A DNA stretch of 64,000 nt from Pseudomonas hunanensis. Lineage in GTDB: Bacteria; Pseudomonadota; Gammaproteobacteria; Pseudomonadales; Pseudomonadaceae. The stretch lies in the NCBI RefSeq assembly GCF_013393325.1, contig NZ_QJRC01000074.1, positions 62,001 through 126,000 of the forward strand, in the 5' to 3' direction. Below the pieces are notes generated by a model. It had not been told where the DNA came from and ran no database searches. It worked only from the letters and a program-made list of their open reading frames with translations. Positions 52,551-60,788 of the stretch are shown here, piece by piece; position 1 is the stretch's first letter; every line of letters starts with the position of its first letter. The translations under genes and the position numbers were made by a program.

Positions 52551-54260
52551 CTAACGCCCCTTGCGCCGATAGGGAAACACATCGATCACCTTCCCCTCGC
52601 GTATCGCCGCCTGCAGCCCCTTCCAGTAATCCGCGTCATACAGTTCACCATGCAAACGGCTGAACAGCCGCCGCTGGCCCATATCGGCAAACAGAAACGG
52701 CGGAAACTCCTCGGGGAACACGTCATGGGGCCCGATCGAGTACCACGGCTCGCCCGACATTTCGTCCTCCGGGTAACGCGGCGGCGGGATGTGGCGGAAA
52801 TTCACCTCGGTCAAAAAGCTGATTTCGTCATAGTCGTAGAACACCACCCGGCCATGGCGGGTAACGCCGAAGTTCTTCAGCAACATGTCGCCGGGGAAGA
52901 TGTTCGCCGCCGCCAACTGCTTGATGGCCAGGCCATAATCCTCCAGCGCCTCCAGCACCTGGCCCTCGCTGGCATGCTCAAGGTACAGGTTCAGCGGCGT
53001 CATGCGCCGCTCGGTCCAGCAATGTCGGATCAGCACCGTGTCGCCCTCCAGCACCACCGTCGACGGTGCTACCTCGAGCAGTTCGGCCAGGCACTCCGGC
53101 TCGAATTTGTCACGTGGGAAGCGAAAATCGGCAAACTCCTGGGTATCTGCCATGCGCCCCACTCGGTCGACGCTTTTCACCAGCCGGTACTTGTCGATCA
53201 CCGTGGCCCGGTCGACTGTTTTCGACGGCGAAAAACGGTCCTTGATGATCTTGAACACCGTATTGAAGCCCGGCAGGGTGAATACGCTCATGACCATGCC
53301 ACGCACCCCCGGCGCCATGATGAAGCGGTCATCGCTGTTGGCCAGGTGGTTGATCAACGCCCGATAGAACTCCGACTTGCCGTGCTTGTAGAAACCGATC
53401 GACGTGTACAGCTCGGCAATATGCTTGCCCGGCAGGATACGCTTGAGAAAGTTGACGAACTCCGCCGGCACCGGCACATCGACCATGAAGTACGAGCGGG
53501 TGAAGGAAAAGATGATCGACACCTCGGCCTCGTCGGTGATCAACGCATCGGCCTCCACCCCATGGCCTTCGCGGTGCAGCAGCGGGATCACCAGCGGCCA
53601 CTGCTCATCGCTGTTGTACAGCCTGCCGACCAGGTAGGCCCCCTTGTTGCGGTACAGCACAGGCGAAAACAGCTCAACCGTCAGCGTCGAGTCCTTGCAT
53701 ACCCAGTCCGGCAGGTGTTCACGCAGTTGCGCTTCAAGCCGTGACACGTCGCTTTCAAGGTCGCCATAAGCGAACGCGTAGTCAGCGAAGATTGCCCGCA
53801 ACAGGCTCTGGAGGCTGGCATCAAGGCGATAGGTACGGGTTTGCGCAGCGCGCTGGTGGCTGCGGATCGATGGCCGGGTGGTGTGGATGAACATGCAGCC
53901 GTCGCTGATCTGGTCATGGCTGAACAAACTGCAGAACAACGAGTTGTACCAGGTCTCCGACAGTTCATCGTCCAGCCGTGGGTCGATCAGGCGGATGTAG
54001 GCACTTTTCACCAGAGGCCACTGCTCCACCTCCAGCAGCACCTCATCATCGAATGCATCACGCAACCAGCCATTGACCTCGCCGACCTTCTGTTCGTACA
54101 GGTTGATCCGTGCAGCGGCGGCCCGCTGGATATCTTGCCAACGCGCCTGTTCGAAGCGCTCGCGCGCGCCGAGGGTGATGCGGCGGAAGTGCTCGCGATA
54201 GTCGTCGAAGCCATCGAGGATCATCCGGGCGATCTCGCCGGCAGGCCAGTGCTGAGTCAT
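52551..54260 (-). CDS. aceK: Isocitrate dehydrogenase kinase/phosphatase
   Basis: 569 residues from ATG 54260. The nucleotide-binding loop [20 protein letters not shown] and the kinase-like catalytic segment [25 protein letters not shown] are intact, as is the terminal [16 protein letters not shown] block. AceK phosphorylates and dephosphorylates isocitrate dehydrogenase and thereby splits carbon between the TCA cycle and the glyoxylate shunt. As usual in pseudomonads it is not beside aceA or aceB. It matters for growth on fatty acids and acetate, which the fad genes here feed. Confidence 0.96.
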   Translation of the reverse strand: MTQHWPAGEIARMILDGFDDYREHFRRITLGARERFEQARWQDIQRAAAARINLYEQKVGEVNGWLRDAFDDEVLLEVEQWPLVKSAYIRLIDPRLDDELSETWYNSLFCSLFSHDQISDGCMFIHTTRPSIRSHQRAAQTRTYRLDASLQSLLRAIFADYAFAYGDLESDVSRLEAQLREHLPDWVCKDSTLTVELFSPVLYRNKGAYLVGRLYNSDEQWPLVIPLLHREGHGVEADALITDEAEVSIIFSFTRSYFMVDVPVPAEFVNFLKRILPGKHIAELYTSIGFYKHGKSEFYRALINHLANSDDRFIMAPGVRGMVMSVFTLPGFNTVFKIIKDRFSPSKTVDRATVIDKYRLVKSVDRVGRMADTQEFADFRFPRDKFEPECLAELLEVAPSTVVLEGDTVLIRHCWTERRMTPLNLYLEHASEGQVLEALEDYGLAIKQLAAANIFPGDMLLKNFGVTRHGRVVFYDYDEISFLTEVNFRHIPPPRYPEDEMSGEPWYSIGPHDVFPEEFPPFLFADMGQRRLFSRLHGELYDADYWKGLQAAIREGKVIDVFPYRRKGR

Positions 54261-54427
54261 GCGGGACACCTCGGTGCGGGGTGAGATAGACAGCTTAGCC
54301 GCACTCTCGAGGGAGTGTCGCCAGCACCGGCCTGTTCGAGGGATCCGAATTGCACCGCAAGAAAGCACAAGAATCCCCCTGCCCCCTGACGTACACTCGC
54401 GCCCCTGCCCTGTACCCGGAGACCGCC

Positions 54428-55303
54428 GTGAGCCCCATCGCCCTAGCCCGCCTGCTGACCCTTGCCGCCGTCTGGGGGGCGAGCTTCCTGTTCATGCGCA
54501 TCATCGCCCCCGAACTCGGCACGGTGCCGACGGCGTTCTTCCGTGTGTCCATCGCCTGCCTCGGCTTGGTCGCCATCGTTGCCGCCGCCCGCGTGCGCTG
54601 GGACTTCCAGGGCAAGCTCGGCGCCTGCCTGGTGTTGGGCATGATCAACTCCGGTATCCCCGCCACCTTCTATTCCGTCGCCGCTCAGGTATTGCCGGCC
54701 GGTTACTCGGCGATTTTCAATGCCACCACGCCGCTGATGGGCGTGCTGATCGGCATGCTGTTCTTCCGTGAACCCATGACCCTGCCGAAGCTGTGCGGCA
54801 TCTTCTTGGGCCTGTTTGGCGTCGGCATCCTCAGCGGCGCCGGCCCGGTAGCGCTGGACATGGCCTTGCTGCAAGGCGCCCTCGCCTGCCTGGCGGCCAC
54901 CACCTGCTATGGCTTTGCCGGGTTCCTCGCGCGCCGCTGGGTCAGCGGCCTGGACAGCCGCCTGTCGGCCCTGGGCAGCATGCTTGGCGCCACCTTGCTG
55001 CTAAGCCCAGTGTTCGCCTGGAGCGCGCTCAGCCAGCCGCCCGCCAGCTGGGGCGGCTGGCAGGTATGGCTGTCGTTGCTGGGCCTGGGCCTGCTGTGCA
55101 CCGCCTTCGCCTACATCCTGTACTTCCGCCTGCTCGAAGAAATCGGCCCGGTCAAAGCCAGCACCGTGACCTTCCTGATCCCGGTATTCGGCGTATTGTG
55201 GGGGGCGTGGTTGCTGGACGAGCCGCTGTCGATGGCACACCTGTACGGCGGCTTGCTGATTGGCATGGCACTGTGGCTGGTACTGCGGCCGGCGCGCAGT
55301 TGA
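54428..55303 (+). CDS. EamA-family (DMT) transporter
   Basis: 291 residues from GTG 54428 with GGAG 6 nt upstream; an upstream ATG at 54350 lacks an RBS. Ten helices in two EamA repeats ([39 protein letters not shown]). The next gene begins 13 nt later, probably in the same transcript. The substrate is unknown. Confidence 0.88.
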   Translation: MSPIALARLLTLAAVWGASFLFMRIIAPELGTVPTAFFRVSIACLGLVAIVAAARVRWDFQGKLGACLVLGMINSGIPATFYSVAAQVLPAGYSAIFNATTPLMGVLIGMLFFREPMTLPKLCGIFLGLFGVGILSGAGPVALDMALLQGALACLAATTCYGFAGFLARRWVSGLDSRLSALGSMLGATLLLSPVFAWSALSQPPASWGGWQVWLSLLGLGLLCTAFAYILYFRLLEEIGPVKASTVTFLIPVFGVLWGAWLLDEPLSMAHLYGGLLIGMALWLVLRPARS

Positions 55304-55316
55304 GGCGGAGCACACG

Positions 55317-55775
55317 ATGAGCAGCGCATACAAGAAGGTCCTGTTCCGCCTGGAGCAGGACGCAAACGGCTACCCACCGGCCTCGGTCGAGGGCCTGTGG
55401 GCCAAGGCCGTGGAAGGTGGCTATGCCGTCGACAACATTCCCTTCCATGTCTACGGCATCGCCCCGGGTGACGTCATCGCTACCCGTGAAGAACAAGGCG
55501 AGACCTGGTTCGCCGAGCTGTGCCACAGCAGCGGCAGCTCGGTGTTCCGGGTGATCGTCAAACCACCGGAAACCCTCGACCAGGTGCGCGCCGCCTTGCA
55601 GGACTTCGGCTGCAACTGCGAAACCGAGCAGGCAGTGAAGATGCTGGCGGTCGAGGTCCCGCCGCAGCGTTCGCTCGACACCCTGCTCTATTACCTGCTC
55701 ACCCAGCGCGAGGCCGGCTTGTTGGACTTCGAGGAAGGCGTACTGCACCACGCCATCCCCGAAGAGTTCCGCTAA
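55317..55775 (+). CDS. DUF4265-family protein
   Basis: 152 residues. The conserved DUF4265 core is seen: YKKVLFRLEQDANGYPPASV, GYAVDNIPFHVYGIAPGDVI and FRVIVKPPETLDQVRAALQ. Cytoplasmic, no catalytic motif recognised. It follows the EamA gene closely and is nearly tail to tail with the next EamA gene (3 nt between stops). Confidence 0.85.
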   Translation: MSSAYKKVLFRLEQDANGYPPASVEGLWAKAVEGGYAVDNIPFHVYGIAPGDVIATREEQGETWFAELCHSSGSSVFRVIVKPPETLDQVRAALQDFGCNCETEQAVKMLAVEVPPQRSLDTLLYYLLTQREAGLLDFEEGVLHHAIPEEFR

Positions 55776-55778
55776 GGC

Positions 55779-56660
55779 CTACGCCTCTGCCAAGCGCGCG
55801 GCGGGTTTGCGAAACACGAACAGCAAGCCCACCACGATCAGCCCCATGCCCAGCAGGCTGAGCGGTGCCAGGCGGTTACCGAAGATCAGGAAGTCCATCA
55901 CCGCGGTTACCGCTGGCACCAGGTAGAACAGGCTGGTGACGTTGACCAGGTTGCCTTTGGCGATCAAGCGGTACAGCAGCAAGGTCGCCAGCAGCGAAAC
56001 CACCAGCCCCATCCACAGCAGCGCACCGACAAAACCGCCGGTCCACGCCACCTGCAGTGGCTGCAGCGGTGCGAACAGCGCGCACATGGCGAAGCCCGCC
56101 AGGTATTGCAGCGGCAGCGTGCCCATGGGGTTGTCGGTAATGCGCTTCTGCAGGATCGAGCCAAAGGTCATGCTGACCAGCGCCAGCAGGGCGAACAGCA
56201 TCCCCGCCAGCGACACCCCGCCCAGGTTGATGCCCTGGTAGACCACCATGATCAAGCCGCCCAGCCCCAACCCCAGGCCGAACAGGCGGCTCCAGGAGCG
56301 CTGACGCTCCATCAGCACCACGGTGAGAATCGGTTGTACCCCCATCACCGTGGCCATGACGCCAGGGGTGACGTGGGTGTTGAGCGCCAGCAAGTAGAAG
56401 ATCTGGTAAGCGCCGAGCAGCACACACCCAGTACCCAGGGCGCGCAGAATGCCCCCGCGTGTACGCGGCCAGCGCAGCCCCAGCAGCGGGCTGACCATCA
56501 ACAGGCCGGCCAGGGCCAGCGCCGAGCGCAACAGCAGAAAGGCGAACGGGCTGGCATGCGCCAGGCCCAGCTTGGAGACGATCGCCCCGCTGCTCCACAG
56601 CAGGACGAACAGGCTGGTAGTGGCCGCCGAGGCCACGGATGCTTTGTTAAAGACAGACAT
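55779..56660 (-). CDS. EamA-family (DMT) transporter with long 5' leader
   Basis: 293 residues with ten helices in two EamA repeats (LFVLLWSSGAIVSKLGLAHA; SLFYLVPAVTAVMDFLIFG). The best upstream promoter (56971-56999) would give an untranslated leader of about 300 nt containing a 53-codon ORF, which is unusual for a simple exporter and hints at leader-based control. The substrate is unknown. Confidence 0.88.
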   Translation of the reverse strand: MSVFNKASVASAATTSLFVLLWSSGAIVSKLGLAHASPFAFLLLRSALALAGLLMVSPLLGLRWPRTRGGILRALGTGCVLLGAYQIFYLLALNTHVTPGVMATVMGVQPILTVVLMERQRSWSRLFGLGLGLGGLIMVVYQGINLGGVSLAGMLFALLALVSMTFGSILQKRITDNPMGTLPLQYLAGFAMCALFAPLQPLQVAWTGGFVGALLWMGLVVSLLATLLLYRLIAKGNLVNVTSLFYLVPAVTAVMDFLIFGNRLAPLSLLGMGLIVVGLLFVFRKPAARLAEA

Positions 56661-56775
56661 GTATTGCCACCTGATATAGGCAGATAAGCCAAACGGACGG
56701 CGTGCGCTTCAGCGAGGGAAGTAGCCGACCGTGTTCAGTAGGTTGCGTGTGCGAAAGGGAGCGGCCAGAAGCCGA

Positions 56776-56937
56776 TCAGCCCAGCACGACCACGCAAGGA
56801 GGCGGAGCTACGCCGCCTACAACGCCACTGACAGGTGGTGGGTAATGACTGATCATGACCGGCTGCTGGCTACCACGCACGACCATGCCCGCGACGGGCG
56901 CGATGGCAAAGCATGGGGTGGAAGGGCTGGCTGGCAT
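56776..56937 (-). CDS. Possible 53-residue leader ORF upstream of EamA gene
   Basis: It starts at ATG 56937, about 27 nt after the predicted transcription start. It is rich in valine, glycine and proline (PPPVSGVVGGVAPPPCVVVLG at the end) and stops 115 nt before the EamA start. It has no strong RBS. A valine-rich end recalls attenuation leader peptides, but no clear terminator/antiterminator pair was found, so this is speculative. Confidence 0.3.
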   Translation of the reverse strand: MPASPSTPCFAIAPVAGMVVRGSQQPVMISHYPPPVSGVVGGVAPPPCVVVLG

Positions 56938-56970
56938 GAACAGGTCTTCGGGAAGAGAACAATGGGTTGG

Positions 56971-56999
56971 ACTATAGCCCGGCGACTCACGGCTGACAA
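56971..56999 (-). promoter_or_regulatory. Sigma-70 promoter of the EamA gene
   Basis: Minus strand TTGTCA, 17 nt, TATAGT: 5 of 6 matches at each hexamer with ideal spacing. The start point would be near 56964. Confidence 0.6.
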
Positions 57000-57032
57000 C
57001 CTCGTCGGTATAGGTGCGGCGCCAGTGCTGGT

Positions 57033-57056
57033 TAATTTTCCACCGCCCCGGCTCGT
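57033..57056 (+). promoter_or_regulatory. PvdS-type (iron starvation) promoter of the PvdO-like gene
   Basis: TAATT, 16 nt, CGT matches the TAAAT-N16/17-CGT pattern of PvdS-dependent promoters with one substitution, 47 nt before the start codon. Confidence 0.55.
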
Positions 57057-57102
57057 CTGAATGCGAAACGCAGCACGCATTCACCCGTTTCGAGGATCAC
57101 CA

Positions 57103-57963
57103 ATGAACGTATCCACCTGGCTCTACCGGCCAGCCCAGATCACCTGCCTGCTGCTGGTCAGCGCCTACGCCCACGCCGCCAAGCCCGGCGACGTGTTCAA
57201 AGACTGCAAGGACTGCCCGGAAATGGTCGTGCTGCCCGCCGGCAGCTACGTGATGGGCGCGCCCGACGACGAAGTCGGCCGCCAGCCCGACGAAGGCCCA
57301 TTGCACACCGTGACCTTCGCCAAGCCGTTCGCCATGAGCCGCTACCAGGTTACCGCCGGCGAACTGGATGCCTATATCAAGGCCACCGGCACCGTCATCA
57401 AAAGCGGTGACGACCGCCCCGGCCGCTGGTGCGAGGCCAGCAAGCCGACCTACAAGCAAGGCCCCCGCCAGCCGGCGGTGTGCGTCGACTACGACGAAGT
57501 GCAGGCCTACGCCCAGTGGCTGGCCAAGACCACCGGCAAACCCTACCGCATGGTCAGCGAGGCCGAGCGCGAATACGCCGCCCGCGGTGGTTCCACCGGG
57601 CCGTTCCCCTTCCCCTTCGACGAGCCGGGCAAGTATGAGATCAGCAAGCACGCCAACACCTACGGCCCCCGCGACGGCTACACCTACACCGCGCCGGTGG
57701 GCAGCTACCCGGCCAATGCCTTCGGCATGTACGACATGCACGGCAACGTCTACGAGTGGGTTGCCGACTGCTACCACGAAAGCTACGAAGGCGCCCCAAG
57801 CGACGGCAGTGCCTGGATCCAGGACCCCACGTGCATCCGCGCGCACATGCGTGGCAACGACTGGGGCGAGCCGCCGATCTTCTCGCGCTCAGCCAACCGC
57901 AACGACCGCCTCAAGACCACCCGCGGCGACTTCCTCGGTTTTCGTGTAGCACGCGAATTGTGA
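57103..57963 (+). CDS. pvdO: SUMF1/formylglycine-generating-enzyme-like periplasmic protein, PvdO-like
   Basis: 286 residues from ATG 57103 with GAGGA upstream; a signal peptide ends near SAYAHAA. The FGE-sulfatase fold is clear (MVVLPAGSYVMGAPDDEVGR, YRMVSEAEREYAARGGSTG, YDMHGNVYEWVADCYHESY, RGNDWGEPPIFSRSANRND). The active-site cysteines of true FGE are not at their usual place, as in PvdO. PvdO is needed for pyoverdine chromophore maturation in the periplasm. Length, a PvdS-like promoter and the adjacent fpvA and NRPS genes support this name over a generic SUMF1 protein. Confidence 0.68.
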   Translation: MNVSTWLYRPAQITCLLLVSAYAHAAKPGDVFKDCKDCPEMVVLPAGSYVMGAPDDEVGRQPDEGPLHTVTFAKPFAMSRYQVTAGELDAYIKATGTVIKSGDDRPGRWCEASKPTYKQGPRQPAVCVDYDEVQAYAQWLAKTTGKPYRMVSEAEREYAARGGSTGPFPFPFDEPGKYEISKHANTYGPRDGYTYTAPVGSYPANAFGMYDMHGNVYEWVADCYHESYEGAPSDGSAWIQDPTCIRAHMRGNDWGEPPIFSRSANRNDRLKTTRGDFLGFRVAREL

Positions 57964-57979
57964 AGTTGTGACGCGGTTA

Positions 57980-58041
57980 ACGCAGCAGTGGTGAAAAATA
58001 CAGTCAATAAGAATCGTTCCGGTTTTTCACGGTTGCTGCGT
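57980..58041. promoter_or_regulatory. Inverted repeat framing a Fur-like site upstream of fpvA
   Basis: Two 19-nt arms (57980-57998 and 58023-58041, 16 of 19 complementary) flank AATAAGAATCGTT, a Fur-type half-site, 50-110 nt before the fpvA start. It may be an operator region or form an RNA hairpin. Confidence 0.45.
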
Positions 58042-58090
58042 CACATACCAGACATAGAAAAAAACCCCTCTGCCAACGAGACCGCAATAG

Positions 58091-60550
58091 ATGTCCAAGT
58101 CCTTGCCCGGCCCGCTCAACCCGCTTGCCAAAGCGTTACTGATCCGTCACTCCCTTCGCCCCCGGCACGCGTTGTCTCGCGTCGGTCTGGGCCTGGCGCT
58201 GTCCACGGCGCTGGTTGCCCAGGTGCAGGCACAGGAGTGGACCCTGGATATTCCGGCACAGTCGATGAATTCGGCGTTGCAGGCACTGGCCAAGCAGACC
58301 GATATGCAATTGCTGTATAGCCCGGAGGACATCAGCGGGCTGCGTTCCACGGCGCTCAAGGGCCGGCATGACCTGCAGTCCTCGCTGCGCACCCTGCTGC
58401 AGGGGACCGGGCTGCGTTATCAGATCGATGGCAACACCGTGACCGTGACGGCGAGTTCGGCGGGAAAGGACGGTCAGGTCGAGCTTTCGGCGACCAACGT
58501 CAATAGCACTGGCCTTGGCGCCACTACCGAAGGCACTGGTTCCTACACCACGGGTGTGACCAATACAGCCACCAAAATGAACCTGTCGATCCGCGAGACG
58601 CCACAGACCATCACTGTGGTGACCCGCCAGCGAATGGATGACCAGCACCTGAGCAGCATGACCGATGTGCTGAAGCAGACACCTGGCATCACCATGTCCC
58701 AGGATGGTGGTGAGCGCTTCAACATCTATTCTCGTGGCAGTGCCATCAACACGTACCAGTTCGATGGTGTTACCACGTTTCAGGACAACCAGACTCGCAA
58801 CATGCCCAGCACCTTGCTGGACATGGCCCTTTATGACCGAGTGGAGATCGTCCGTGGTGCAACGGGCCTGATGACGGGTGCCGGTGACCCCAGTGCGGTG
58901 GTCAACCTGATCCGCAAGCGCCCGACGCGCGAGTTCAAGTCCTACATCCAGGGCGATATCGGCTCCTGGGACTACTACCGTGCCGAGGCTGACGTTTCTG
59001 GTCCCCTGACCAAGGAAGGCAACGTGCGCGGGCGTTTTGTCGCTGCGCAGCAAAACAACCACACGTTCATGGACTGGTACACCCAGGACCGCAGCATCCT
59101 GTACGGTGCCCTGGAGGCCGACCTGACCGACACCACCCTGGTTCGCTTCGGCATTGACCGGCAAACTTACAAGGTCAACGGTGCCTCGGGTGTTCCACTC
59201 ATTTTCACCAACGGCCAGCCCACCCACTTTTCTCGTTCGAAAAGTTCCGACGCTCGCTGGGGTTATGACGACTACGAAACCACCAACTACACCATGACGC
59301 TCGAACAGCAACTGGCCAACGACTGGCAGTTGAAAGTCTCGACCCTGTACATGGACGTTGATCGCAATACGTTCTCTTCCTACGTTTCGACAAGAACCAA
59401 CAGGTCATACCTGGAACCGGATGGCTCAACAACCATCAGTGCTGGCGTGGCCTCGGCGGATCAATACCAAAAAGGTGTTGACGCCTCCCTGCAAGGGCCG
59501 TTTCAACTGTTTGGCCAAAGTCACGAACTCATTTTTGGCTACAACTATCTTGAGTACGAGAACAAACATCGCGAATACGCCGGGCCTGATCAGGATATCA
59601 ACTACTTCACGTGGGAAAACGTGACCCCAAAACCCGGTAAAGACGAGCTTTCGCCAAGCATCAAATATGACATTTTCAACCGCCAAAGCGGCTACTACCT
59701 AGCCGGGCGGTTCAACTTCACCGATGACCTGCATCTGATTCTGGGCGCGCGAGCTTCCGACTACCGCTTCGACTACAGCCTTGGCATCATCGACAGCCCC
59801 GATGCGCCGACCACCTACAACATGAAAGAGCATGGTGTAGTGACGCCGTATGCGGGGTTGGTCTATGACCTGACCCATGAGCAATCGGTGTACGTCAGCT
59901 ACACCGACATCTTCAAGCCACAAAGCAATATCGACGCCAGCGGCAAACCACTTGACCCGGAAGTCGGCAAGAACTACGAAATGGGCTGGAAAGGCGAATT
60001 CCTGGATGGCCGCTTGAACGCCAACGTTGCCATCTACCTGGTACAAAGGGATAACTTCGCCGAAGAGACCACCGAACCTGCACCCAACGGCGGTAATGCC
60101 TACAAAGCAGTGGATGGTGCGCAAACCAAAGGCGTGGATCTGGAACTCTCGGGCGAAGTGCTACCTGGCTGGAACGTTTTCACCGGCTACAGCCACTCCC
60201 GCACCGAGGATGCTGACGGCAACAGGCTGACCACCCAACTGCCAATGGACACCTTCCGCCTCTGGAACACCTACCGCCTGCCAGGCGAATGGGACAAGCT
60301 GACTGTGGGTGGGGGCGTGAACTGGAACTCCAAATCCACACTGCAATATGCGCGCTATAACAGCCACGTCACCCAGGATGACTACTTCGTCACCAGCCTG
60401 ATGGCTCGCTACCGCATCAACCAGAACCTGGCGGCCACGCTTAACGTCAACAACGTATTCGACAAGAAGTACTATGCAGGCATGGCCGGCAGTTATGGCC
60501 ACTACGGTGCACCACGCAACGCTACGGTGTCACTGCGCTACGACTTCTAA
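58091..60550 (+). CDS. fpvA: Ferripyoverdine receptor FpvA (TonB-dependent transducer)
   Basis: 819 residues. A signal peptide ending near AQVQAQ is followed by the STN signalling domain (about 49-117, WTLDIPAQSMNSALQALAKQ), the plug (RETPQTITVVTRQRMDDQHL; GAGDPSAVVNLIRKRPTR) and a barrel ending in SLRYDF. It imports ferripyoverdine across the outer membrane using TonB energy and signals to sigma/anti-sigma pairs. It is flanked by a PvdO-like gene and a pyoverdine-type NRPS, which supports fpvA, and is a close paralogue of the receptor at 46983. Confidence 0.9.
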   Translation: MSKSLPGPLNPLAKALLIRHSLRPRHALSRVGLGLALSTALVAQVQAQEWTLDIPAQSMNSALQALAKQTDMQLLYSPEDISGLRSTALKGRHDLQSSLRTLLQGTGLRYQIDGNTVTVTASSAGKDGQVELSATNVNSTGLGATTEGTGSYTTGVTNTATKMNLSIRETPQTITVVTRQRMDDQHLSSMTDVLKQTPGITMSQDGGERFNIYSRGSAINTYQFDGVTTFQDNQTRNMPSTLLDMALYDRVEIVRGATGLMTGAGDPSAVVNLIRKRPTREFKSYIQGDIGSWDYYRAEADVSGPLTKEGNVRGRFVAAQQNNHTFMDWYTQDRSILYGALEADLTDTTLVRFGIDRQTYKVNGASGVPLIFTNGQPTHFSRSKSSDARWGYDDYETTNYTMTLEQQLANDWQLKVSTLYMDVDRNTFSSYVSTRTNRSYLEPDGSTTISAGVASADQYQKGVDASLQGPFQLFGQSHELIFGYNYLEYENKHREYAGPDQDINYFTWENVTPKPGKDELSPSIKYDIFNRQSGYYLAGRFNFTDDLHLILGARASDYRFDYSLGIIDSPDAPTTYNMKEHGVVTPYAGLVYDLTHEQSVYVSYTDIFKPQSNIDASGKPLDPEVGKNYEMGWKGEFLDGRLNANVAIYLVQRDNFAEETTEPAPNGGNAYKAVDGAQTKGVDLELSGEVLPGWNVFTGYSHSRTEDADGNRLTTQLPMDTFRLWNTYRLPGEWDKLTVGGGVNWNSKSTLQYARYNSHVTQDDYFVTSLMARYRINQNLAATLNVNNVFDKKYYAGMAGSYGHYGAPRNATVSLRYDF

Positions 60551-60557
60551 GCCGCGC

Positions 60558-60590
60558 TGGCCAGACCCACGCAAGTCCTGGGTCTGGCCA
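60558..60590 (+). terminator. Hairpin downstream of fpvA
   Basis: Perfect 12-bp arms (TGGCCAGACCCA and complement) around a 9-nt loop, 8 nt past the fpvA stop. It has no T-run. Confidence 0.6.
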
Positions 60591-60712
60591 CACACTCCCC
60601 GCGTCACCTCCCCGTCACTGCGTTCAACTTCCCGCCGCACACCTAAAGCGCTGCCCTTGCGCATGTTTACCCAGGACAGCAAGGTCACGTCTACGCGCTG
60701 AGCAAACGACAT

Positions 60713-60752
60713 CGCCCCACGCCGACAGCCTGTGTGCTGTCGGCGTGGGGCG
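60713..60752. terminator. Hairpin downstream of the NRPS gene
   Basis: Perfect 17-bp arms (CGCCCCACGCCGACAGC and complement) around CTGTGT, 36 nt past the NRPS stop, between two converging genes. Confidence 0.6.
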
Positions 60753-60788
60753 AGAGGTGATGGTGCCCTGTAAACCTGACAGTGACCG

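Larger units (their letters stand above)
56661..57102. other. 442-bp divergent intergenic region, EamA versus PvdO-like gene
   Basis: On the minus strand it has a sigma-70 promoter, a 53-codon leader ORF and several short hairpins (for example AGGCGG/CCGCCT near 56800-56820). On the plus strand it has a PvdS-type promoter 47 nt before the PvdO-like gene. Confidence 0.6.

Noticed and set aside
58004..58032. PvdS-type promoter directly upstream of fpvA
   Set aside because: The best candidate is TAAGA-N17-CGG, which lacks the CGT -10 core; read-through from the upstream PvdS-type promoter is more plausible.
60551..60712. Remnant gene between fpvA and the NRPS stop
   Set aside because: Only short ORFs without a domain or RBS; two hairpins account for most of the structure.
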